A stretch of DNA of 64,000 nucleotides. It comes from Astragalus membranaceus. Lineage: Eukaryota; Streptophyta; Magnoliopsida; Fabales; Fabaceae. Numbering within the stretch: the first letter of the stretch is position 1; every line of letters starts with the position of its first letter. The stretch lies in contig CM076850.1 in NCBI GenBank assembly GCA_039519185.1, forward strand, positions 90,130,270 to 90,194,269, written 5' to 3'. Shown here piece after piece: positions 55,761 through 64,000 of the stretch. The position numbers were made by a program, and so were the translations under genes. The notes under the pieces were generated by a model. That model was not told the DNA's origin. It worked only from the letters and a program-made list of their open reading frames with translations, and did no database searches.

Positions 55761-55949
55761 GTCGTTTAGAATGCCCTTGTAGGTTAGGTCGCCCTTTCGG
55801 CTCGTGTCGTTGTCGGGCCTGCTAAGTTTGTCAGCTGATCACAGCGATTATCCTGTTGGAGCAATTGTTTTCTACCATGTGCAAGTAGGGGGAGGTTCCC
55901 TTTCTTCCGTTGGTGGCGCCCTGCTGGGCGCCTCCCTGGGTGCCGCCTG

Positions 55950-56155
55950 ACGTGCTCATGCACTATTTAATTTTCTCTGATGCTCATGCATCGTTCTACT
56001 TTCCTAGGTGCTCGTGCACCATTTCATTTTCTCATGTGTTCGTGCACTATGTTATTTGCTCACGTCCTCGTGCACTCTCTTATTTTCTCACGAGCTTGTG
56101 CACTATGTTTTTTTGCTCACGTGCTCGTGCACTATTTTATTTTCTCACGAGCTTG
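55950..56155. repeat. CACGTGCTCGTGCAC minisatellite field in element F
   Basis: Units of about 36 bp resemble those at 53830-54020, with TTTTCTCACG and GTGCACTAT in each unit. Confidence 0.85.
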
Positions 56156-56179
56156 TGAGTGCCGTCAGCATGTTTCCCT

Positions 56180-56900
56180 TCCTGGGTGCGGAGACGTATG
56201 AATTGGATTTCGAGCTTAACATAAGAATTGTAGCTAACCTTCTTAGCTTTCCAACGCATGCTCACACGCCTCCATCGGATAAGTATGGGCGAAGTTATGG
56301 ACTACAGACTGGAACCCCTTCCTGCGTGTCGGGTGACAAGGTGCAACATCTTGAAGTTGGCGCCCTCCTCCTGGGCGCCTTGAGCCAATGTGCAACATCC
56401 TGATGTTGGCGCCCTCCTGGGCGCCCTGCGCCATGTATCCTGATTTTGGCGCCCTCCTCCTGGGCGCCTTGAGCCAAAGTGCAACATCCTGATGTTGGCG
56501 CCCTCCTGGGCGCCCTGCGCCATGTATCCTGATTTTGGCGCCCTCCTCCTGGGCGCCTTGAGCCAAAGTGCAACATCCTGATGTTGGCGCCCTCTTGGGC
56601 GCCCTGCGCCATGTATCCTGATTTTGGCGCCCCCTGGGGGCCTTGTGCCAAGACGCCGCTTTCTGATGCTGGCGCCCTCCTGGGCGCCTTGTGCCATGTA
56701 TCCTGATTTCGACGCCCTCCTGAGCGCCTTGTGCCAAGATGCTGCGTCTTGATGTTGGCGCCCTCCTCCTGGGCGCCTTTTCTGGGTGCGGAGACATCCG
56801 AATTGGATTTTGAACTTAACATGAAAGTTGTAGCTCTTCTTCTTAGCTTTCCAACGCATGCTTACACGCCTCAATCGGATAAACACGGATGAAGTTATGG
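56180..56900. repeat. GGCGCC field 4 bracketed by a duplicated module, in element F
   Basis: The module with GGGTGCGGAGAC, TGTAGCT, TTCTTAGCTTTCCAACGCAT and GAAGTTATGG occurs at about 56185-56300 and 56785-56900. Between them, 56350-56785 holds a regular array of about 117 bp with two GGCGCC hairpins per unit. Confidence 0.9.
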
Positions 56901-57131
56901 CCTGCAGACTAGACATCACCCTCGTAGGTGGGTATCTCTGGTGTCTGTGACCTCATGGTCTCGTCATTTTCTTGACTTTCGCGCCTTTCTTAGCGCTTGC
57001 TACCCACGACATCGTGGTCTCTTACCTTGGATCCCCGCCGGGTGGATGTCGTGAACTTGGCTGCTTTGCTTTAGGAAGATGGGCGCGCCATGACACCCTT
57101 GGCTCCCATACTTAGAGAGATGATCTTGGCT

Positions 57132-57584
57132 TTAGGTTAATGTTGAAGTTACGGCTCCTAACTTGCCCATCCTCGGTCTCCCGATGATGCACTGGTAGAA
57201 AGACTTACATGGGAGGATTAGGAAGACTGTTTTGATCGTCCTGAACAAAGGTGGTTTACTGTCGGGGTCTCCATAGGTGACCATGAGTTCCAAGTGGCCT
57301 TGTGGCTTAGTCCTTGATCTGTCGAACCTGGTCAAATCCTCTCCTCTGTATGGAGTTAGGCCGGCGGGGGAGATGTTCAATACTCGCAGTAGATCTTTGA
57401 AAATGACGTTTACCGAGCTTCCCTGGTCGACCAGGACTCTTCTTACTTCACTGTTGGCCATAATGGCGGTGATCAGCAGTGGGACGTGTTCGTTTGGTTT
57501 CCCGTCAAACAAATCCTTGTCGTCAAAGGAAAGAGGCGATCTGATTGGTCCCTTCCTAGGGGTTGAGGTTGATGCAACGCTCAA
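57132..57584 (-). pseudogene. Element F aspartic protease-like remnant (Tat type)
   Basis: 150 residues. SEVRRVLVDQGSSVNVIFKD is the retropepsin-like active site as found in Tat-type elements, with DQGSS at the place of DTGSS; downstream are LELMVTYGDPDSKPP and YQCIIGRPRMGKLGAVTSTL, where IIGRP corresponds to the second conserved protease strand. The leading segment (PLSFDDKDLFDGKPNEHVPL) also fits the linker before protease in this clade. The frame has no stop inside, but no gag precedes it (a minisatellite lies there) and no RT follows. Confidence 0.75.
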
Positions 57585-57654
57585 GATTTCCTTTCACTTC
57601 TTTCTCATTGACTTGTTTGATCCCCAGTCATCAAGAGGGTTGCTTCCATTAATC

Positions 57655-58180
57655 ACCAGGGCGCCCTCATGGGCGCTTTGTGCCTCACTATGGGTGTCCT
57701 GCCAGGCGCCCTCATGGGCGCTGGCTGCTTCATCATAGGCGCCTTGCCAGGCGCCCGCATGGGCGCTGGCTGCTTCACCCCTGGCGCTCTGTCAGGCGCC
57801 CTCATGGGCGCTGGCTACTTCATCATAGGCGCCCTGCCAGGCGCCCGCATGGGCACTAGCTGCTTCACCCCTGGCGCCCTGCCAGGAGCCCTCATGGGCG
57901 CTGGCTGCTTCATCATAGGCGCCCTGCCAGGCGCCTGGGCGCTGGCTACTTCACCCCTGGCGCCCTGCCAGGCGCCTTCATGGGCGCTGGCTGCTTCACC
58001 CCAGGCACCCTGCTAGGTGCCCTCACGGGCGCTGGCTGCTTCATCATAGGCGCCCTGCCAGGCGCCTGCATGGGTGCTGGCTGGTTCACCCCTGGCGCCC
58101 TGCCAGGCGCCCCCATGGGCGCTGGCTGCTTCAACATAGGCGCCCTGCCAGACGCCCTCATGGGCGACGCTTCGAGTCCG
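57655..58180. repeat. 45-bp minisatellite with GGCGCC cores in element F
   Basis: About a dozen units built as GGCGCCCTGCCA, GGCGCCCTCATG, GGCGCTGGCTGCTTCA plus five or so variable bases. Because 45 is a multiple of three, frames on both strands stay open (57669-58016, 57980-58231, 57946-58206). These should not be annotated as genes. Confidence 0.95.
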
Positions 58181-58270
58181 GAGTCTGCGTCTGAGAGCCA
58201 TCGCACAGAAAGAGATAAGTTTGAGTTATGATTGTATGAAAAGTTAAAAACCTCCCACTGTGGTCGCTAA

Positions 58271-58634
58271 TGTTCTGTACCAAGCAGCTTTTTGGTCAGC
58301 TGCTATTGGTAGGTCTCTTTCTGTCGTGGCAGTAGGTCAGTGAGCGCCCGGGGGGTACCTGCTAGCCACTCCGACGCCCAAGTCAGTATATCGAATATAT
58401 GAGTGAAGGTACTAAGGATTAGAGATTGAACCTTTTTAGGGCAAAGTTTGCCTGTATTTATAGGAAATCGTGCCCTTTCGTGGATCGTTGGATGGGTAGA
58501 GTCGATCTTGACCGTCCAAGCATGTTGGGCTCGCATGAGGTGGATATGGGCTGAATCGGTTGGGCTGATCCATATTACTTGCTAAGCGCACCTCCTGGTT
58601 TTGTTAATGGGACCTCCTGGTTGACTCCAGAACA
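58271..58634 (-). repeat. 5' LTR of element F
   Basis: 364 bp, TGTTCTG...CCAGAACA, followed by the CATAC duplication. Confidence 0.9.
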
Positions 58635-59105
58635 CATACCTTTTTGACAAGTGTTTAAGTTCTGTAATTTATTAGTGATTTGATGGATCTTCTTGAGTGA
58701 TCTAAGTGCATGAACTATTCAATCAAGTCTCAAGAAGATAGTGTGCTAAAAAGACATAATATATGTCTTAAAAGAAAAGAATGATGGCCTTGAGGGTATA
58801 AGAAGATAGAAGAATGATAACACAAGTCACGTGGCTTCACAAGTTAAGAAAACTCTCCTCAAATAAGCCTCATAAAGAAAGAATGCTTAATAAAGCCTTA
58901 GAAGAGAAGAATGATGGTCAAGAGCTCGTGAGAATATGGATAAAAGAAGATAGCTATAGTAGTTTCTTAAGATGAGAAGTTGTCTTGATAAAGAAGCTCA
59001 TTTGATAAAGAAGACACGTCTATATTGCTTCTCAAGAAGAGAAGATGGTTCTTCAAGAAGCCTAGTAACAATGAGATGGTGAGAAGATCGTATCAATTAC
59101 ATCAA

Positions 59106-60188
59106 CAAAATTGTAGGAATGGATCCTCACATTTTCTCTCATTTTGAAAAAAATCTCTAGCATTCATTTAATATGTTTAAGGAGGGAAAAATGTGCGTTT
59201 AGAGTATTGAAAATGAGAATAAAAGAATTCAAACGTGGGGATCAAAAATATAACTCCCTCATATTGTTTTCCAACATGAGAGAATCCACTTCCAAAGAAG
59301 AAAACATACCCATCCTAGAAAACATTACACTTACCAACAAATGAGGCAATGTTTGCTATGTAGTTAATATTTGTTATTAGATTACCATAACTACTTTAAA
59401 AATTTAAAGCATCATATACTTTTTAAAATTATCAGTATATTATTATATTTCTTTTGATTAAATGGCATTGTGTCATGGCATCAAAATTGTTGTGAAAGCC
59501 GGTTATTAAAGGAAGGTAGTATGTAGGATGGGTCTACTTAAGCAATGCACTCTTTGATAAGCAATTGGTTCTTAACAATATTTAAGAATACAAAATTATT
59601 TGTAAAAGAGAAAGCAGCAATAAGACCAACTTAAATAGTCCAATTTAGGACTTAATATATATGGTTTTTAGGAGTTGTACCATTGAAGTAAACAAAAGTA
59701 CATGAATCACTTAAAAGTTATTTGACTTACTGGAATCCACTCAACAACCCAAGAGGATTGCTTCATTTTTTATGCTAATTTCTAGTCCGTTTTTCTATTA
59801 TACTAATAGCGCATTTCGATGTTTATAAGTTAATTAATAGTATTAGTTGATTAGGCGTGTTATTCCAATTTGTATCCGTCTTTGCACTTGAGGATACCAC
59901 TTAAACTTCTTTTTTATGATGAAAAAGATTCTAAGGTGAGAAGATGGTGTCTCAATCCAAGATAGTGAAATACCTTCCGGTTCTAAGAGCACTTACAAAA
60001 AAATTTAAATCTGCCTCCCCCCCGGTTGAAATTCTAACAGATATGAGATCATGTCGCCCTCTACAAAACTAAACCCTTGAGGCTTGGTATTGCTTTAAGC
60101 AGAATGCCACATACATATGTGCTTGTTTGCATTGACCCACATTCAATGCAATCTATTATTTTGACATAAAATAATAAGGTCACATGTG
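59106..60188. other. Intergenic DNA downstream of the FRIGIDA-like gene
   Basis: AT-rich with no convincing gene. The only frame above 60 codons (59144-59344) is lysine-rich and without family features. Sequence right after the stop codon at 60189 would be the 3'-UTR of the FRIGIDA-like gene; I cannot place its end. Confidence 0.4.
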
Positions 60189-63100
60189 TTACCTATTAGG
60201 GAGACGGGGCCCAAAGTGATAGGAGTAATTTGTTCCACGATCTTCGACCTGTTCTGCACCCAGAGGACTACCAAAGTAGTTTGTGGGGAACCAGAACTGG
60301 GGAGGCATTTCACGAGGTATAAATCCACCTTGGTATTCATAATAAGAAGGGAAGACGGGAGGTACATAGTCTGTAAGAGCTGCCCGAGAACGTTTGTTGT
60401 AGTTACCCGTCTGATTAAAATGATGGTTACTGGAGACCGCGTCAATGACACGTTTCTTTTCTTGAGGATGTTGCACTGGATTCATGGTGATTGCTTCATT
60501 AATACATTTTTTTGATTTGCATTGTTCTACCTTATCTTGATTCATGGTGTTTGCTCCATTATAACGCTTCTTTTTGTCAAGTTGTTGCACTTCAACGTTA
60601 TTCTCAGAGACTGCTTCAATTGCACACTTGTTTTCTTCAAGTTGTTGCATTTGATTCTTGGTGACTACTTCATTAGCAGGTCTCTGTTCTCCAGGTTGTT
60701 GCATTTCAACTTTGGAGTAAGACTCTAATGCTTCGCGAACAATATCTTCTTTTTCCTTTTGGAGAAAAAGGATACGATCTTTAATCTCATTAACTAGATC
60801 CTGAGGTTCTAGCTTGTTATCTGAAATGCACTGCAGAATAGTCCCCAGACTACCAATTTCTTTATCTATGGCCCTAACCTGAGTTCAAATTTAATTCATA
60901 AATAAATAAATACCATGAAATTATACGAAGGCTGATAATGGGGTAGAATTTGGATAGGAGAAAAGAACCTTTGTTTCAGTGCTCTTTTTATTGCCATATC
61001 TCTCAGACATCTGTTTTAATCTCTCCATATATTGTTGCAAGAGATTAACTGGTTGGATCTTGTCAGCCAACTTATATGCACAAATGAATCTAACAGCTTC
61101 GATATGCTGCTTCTTGGTAACAAGATTCTGAACAAAATCTGAGACAATATAATTTCACTTCATCAAATGTTCTGACATTGCAAATTTTAATTAAGAGTTC
61201 TTCTATATCTTTAGAATGTTTTATATACAAGCAGCATGCACATGGACTAAAATAACTCGCATGGACTAAAATGATTTTTTTTATATTTGCAGGGACTAAA
61301 AAAGAAGTCACATCAGCTTTTTTGGACACAAAAAACACTTTGTTGAAGACTAAAAGAGATGGTATTATAAATTGCAGGGAATAAAACGGTAAAATGTTTT
61401 TTACAGGGACTAAAACCAAAACTCGTTATATTTCAAGGAACTAAAATGATATTTAAACTTAACTTTAAAAAAATAACAAAAAAATTTGATTTTCTACATC
61501 CATAATATAAAACCTAGAACATCTTTAACAACCATACCATAGATTTTATCCACAAGACCGAGGGTGCGAAATAGATTTACTGCTAGCTTGTGTTGAGCAG
61601 CGAATTCAAGAAGCTTCAAGACTTCATCTTCATTAAAATAAGAAACTAATCCATAATTTGACAAAAGCAGTAGAAAGCCCAGAACCACCAAAGAATTTTC
61701 AGTACTTCCTCTCATGTTCTCTTTCAAATAAAGTGCTAGCTTCATTGCCTCTTCTCTTACTTGAGGTTTAATATCTGGAGAGATTTCCATCAGCTGTTCT
61801 AATAGAACAATGTGGTTCTCATCAATAACTATGCTCTCATTAGGCTTCTGTATCATATCCAATACAAGCTGTGCTGGATCTGGTGATGTTTGAAGATTAA
61901 CTAAAGTGTCTTTGTCAATCAACTGAGACTCATTTGAAAGCAGCTGGTGATTCCCTCCATCAGTGGGGGGGAGACTTAGTTTCTTATCTGTGTAAGATAC
62001 AATAAAAAAATGTTAGAACAACAATCGGTAAAAGAAGAAAGTAAAAAAACAAAAATGTAAGAATAGAGACACGATCTTCATCACACAGTTCGGTCAATCT
62101 GCGTCTACAGAGCAGCCATAGTTCCATCTTATTTTAGAGTGAATTAGGATTTTCAGTGTTACAATATGTAGTTAAAATAACTCGATCCAGATTAGAACAA
62201 TGGAGTTTCGCTACGCTCTCCTAGCTGGCTCCCCTGCCCCAGCCCCATTGATATATGAGCCATACTAGTATATATTTAAGCTCCCTTGTATTAAAAAACA
62301 TCCGAAAATAAATATGACAATATGAAAAATCATCAAATACAACACAAAAGTGTTAAATAATGCAAGCTCCCCCAGATTAATATGATTATGAGCAATATAA
62401 TCATATAAGAATAGTAAGAGGAAAGACTATTCTTAGAGGAGAGGACATTTAAAAGATATAAATCATATAAGATTAGTGAGAGGTTAATATAAACAACATT
62501 AACCAGAGAGAGACTTTCAATAAAATATACAGATCAGGTGAATAAAAACATTAATTAATATTATAAAGGAAACAGTCTGATCAAAAAATATATATTATAA
62601 AAGGAAACAATTGAGATGACAATTGTTTCAACATACAAGGTAATTTCTCAATATGATCATGGACTTGTGGAGCCTTGCAACGCTGAGCAATTATATGCAG
62701 AAGCCTCTGAAGTTCATTTTCATTGAAACATGAACCAATTTCATAAGTTGCAATAAACCTGAAAAAATCAAGAACTTCCAAATAATCCATATCAGCTGCA
62801 GCTTCCAAATTCACCTTCCAGTTGGTTGCAAGTTTCACTGCTTCTTGTTTCACACGAAAACTAATTACAGGTAAAGATTTTTTAAATTCATCCATCAAAA
62901 GATTAAATATCCTCCTTAAACTATTAACTTCACCTTCAACAAGTTGAGGAGGACAAAAACCTTTTATTGCATCTAACACCAGTTTAGTAGGATCAGCTGA
63001 TGTTTGAATAGCTTCAGAGACTTGACAACATATCAACTCATATTTTTTCACAAGATTAAAGAGCAACTCTAATTTCTTGCTATTTTCTACACTGTTGCCA

Positions 63101-64000
63101 TTTGTAAAATACAGTTGCTCAGTTTTTGCCTGATGAAGGATGATACTGGATTTCTCTTTCAATACTTTTTCCTTTTCCAATGATTTAAATTGCTTCTTTT
63201 GTGACTCTAACTCCTTCAGTTGTAGTTTAAACTGTACCTCTTTTAACTCGAGTTCCTTCACTTGCACTTTAAACTGTGCCTCTTTTAACTCGAGTTCCTT
63301 CACTTGTTCTTCATATTGATCCTTTTTGAACTCGAGATCCTTCATTTGTTCTTCAAACTTCTTCTCTTTAGAGTCAAATTCCTTTAGTTGGACTTCAAAA
63401 TGCTGCTGTCTTGAATCATAGTCCTTCATGTGCTCTCCCAACAGTTTCTCTGTTGACTCTATCACCCCCACCATCTCCTTATATCGGTTCTTGTTTGACT
63501 CAAGTTCCTTCTCACGTACATTGAATTCATCCCTTTCTGACTCAAATTCCTTCACGCGACCTTCAAAATGCACCTGTTTTGATTTGAGATCCCTCACCTG
63601 ACCTTCGAGTTGCTTCTCTTTTGACTCGAACTCATTTACCTGCTCGTCAAGTTGCTTCTTCCTCAAGTCAAGAACCTTTGCCCTTTCTCCAAGATACTTC
63701 TCTTTCTTATCGAGTTTCAAGTTTCTTTCCTCCATCGACCCTATTAGAGAATCAAACTCTTTCTTTTTCAATTCAAGCTCCCGAGCATGTTGAGCATGTT
63801 GATTGATCTTCACCTTCATTGATGTGAGCAAGTTCTTCCTTTTAAACTCAAATTCTTTACCTTTTCCATCAATCAACCTCTGCATTGCACGAAGATCACA
63901 CTCTTTCGCCTTAACCTCCTTATTGCATTCCGCAATTTTCTTTGAAAAATCACTAAGTTCTTCTTTCTTCAATTCAACATCTCTGTGAATGTTACCAAGC
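60189..64000 (-). CDS. FRIGIDA-like protein, 5' end outside the window
   Basis: Four exons on the minus strand keep one reading frame: beyond 64000-62637, 61987-61538, 61138-60969 and 60878-60189 (TAA). Donors GTATGT, GTATGG and GTTCTT and CAG acceptors frame the introns. The first exon is a long coiled coil with repeated KELELKEAQFKVQ-type units, followed by a FRIGIDA half-domain (SADPTKLVLDAIKGFCPP to EIGSCFNENELQRLLHIIAQ). Exons 2-4 hold a second, more complete FRIGIDA domain (SPDPAQLVLDMIQKP, FNEDEVLKLLEFAAQHKLAV, HIEAVRFICAYKLADKIQPV). The tail is Gln/Asn-rich and ends GPRLPNR. FRIGIDA-family proteins act in the nucleus as scaffolds; Arabidopsis FRIGIDA raises FLC transcription, and FRL members help. 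The ATG is not in the window, since the frame is open to 64000. It is the only apparently intact host gene here. Confidence 0.9.
61190..61440. repeat. Repeat in FRIGIDA-like intron 2 with GGGACTAAAA motifs
   Basis: ATGGACTAAAATGATTTTTT, CAGGGACTAAAAAAG and CAGGGACTAAAACC occur about 60-100 bp apart within the intron. Such phrases are common in plant intronic repeats. No terminal inverted repeat or duplication was delimited. Confidence 0.4.

Larger units (their letters stand above)
51139..58634 (-). mobile_element. Element F: Tat-type LTR retrotransposon derivative filled with minisatellites
   Basis: LTRs are 51139-51504 (366 bp) and 58271-58634 (364 bp), starting TGTTCTG and ending AGAACA or ATAACA, with perfect CATAC duplications (51134-51138 and 58635-58639). 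A G-rich polypurine tract on the minus strand (GGCTTGGGGGGCAAC, 51505-51520) and the protease frame place transcription on the minus strand. The only recognisable protein is a protease remnant (57584-57132). Gag, RT and integrase are missing, and seven tandem-repeat fields take their space. A clear primer-binding site was not found next to the 58271 LTR. Confidence 0.85.
50534..59105. repeat. Two-copy tandem repeat of about 560 bp, second copy split by element F
   Basis: Copy 1 starts GTTGAGGCAAAGTCC near 50534, and copy 2 starts GTTGAGGCAAAATCC near 51094. After removing F (51139-58634) copy 2 goes on at 58635 with CATACCTTTTTGACAAGTGT, matching CAAACCTTTTTGGACATGTG of copy 1. Both have many AGAAGCTTCT-like palindromes and AGAAGA runs. 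No coding function is seen. They could be tandem LTRs of an unidentified element. Confidence 0.65.

Noticed and set aside
56243..56919. Three overlapping minus-strand frames of 175-205 codons
   Set aside because: They read a 117-bp tandem array in all three frames, so none is more gene-like than the others.
51780..58180. Possible CRISPR array because of regularly spaced palindromic repeats
   Set aside because: Spacers are not unique, repeats vary, the DNA is plant and the array lies in an LTR retrotransposon.
57655..58231. Overlapping long open frames on both strands (57669-58016, 57980-58231, 57946-58206)
   Set aside because: They are translations of a 45-bp minisatellite without stops; no start context, conservation or domain supports a gene.
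58253..58270. Primer-binding site of element F next to the 58271 LTR
   Set aside because: The minus-strand sequence after the LTR (TTAGCGACCACAGTGGG) does not start with TGG and I could not match it to a tRNA end.

Overview
The window is repeat-dominated plant nuclear DNA. A FRIGIDA-family host gene lies at the right edge, and the rest is nested LTR retrotransposons plus CACTA DNA transposons. A legume is my best guess, from the style of the FRIGIDA-like protein and of the repeats, but this is inference and was not tested by any search.

Layout, left to right. Positions 1-2782 end in the right terminus of a CACTA element. A solo LTR (3205-5478) follows in unassigned DNA. From 6069 to about 37247 lies one old Athila-type retrotransposon, element A (minus strand). 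Later insertions cut it up: element C (9941-18680, another Athila-type element), a solo LTR E (20437-23766), a truncated mini-CACTA (24021-24241) and element B (24472-36388, a Tekay-like chromovirus). Element B carries its own CACTA insertion (26193-29339). Element D (37249-46681), a plus-strand Tekay-like chromovirus, cuts off the end of A. Next come a solo LTR G (47092-49022), a degenerate gypsy-type open-frame fragment, a 5'-truncated LTR (to 50490), a two-copy tandem repeat of about 560 bp, and inside its second copy element F (51139-58634), a Tat-type derivative in which arrays of GC-rich minisatellites occupy most of the interior. The FRIGIDA-like gene (60189 to beyond 64000, minus strand) closes the window.

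Target-site duplications support the nesting: ATCCT for C, TCAAG for B, TAC for the CACTA in B, CATAC for F, TTATT for G, and CATTG/CACTG for the first solo LTR. Uninterrupted sister sequences inside the window act as empty sites for B, for the CACTA in B and for the mini-CACTA.

The strongest observation is that the CACTA element at 26193-29339 carries exon-intron pieces of two unrelated host genes: histidinol dehydrogenase (three exons) and an ILR3/bHLH104-type transcription factor (last exon). They lie in the same orientation with usable splice sites in one compatible reading frame, downstream of a CT-rich 5'-UTR-like block. Other notable signals are a frame break at exactly the same gag codon in the two Athila families, family-specific GC-rich palindrome blocks inside nearly every LTR family, one hairpin (GGCGCCC-loop-GGGCGCC) shared by chromovirus D and Tat-type F, and duplicated polypurine-tract regions in A, C and F.

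None of the retrotransposons looks autonomous: A, C and F show no reverse transcriptase or integrase, and B and D have several stops, frameshifts and deletions.
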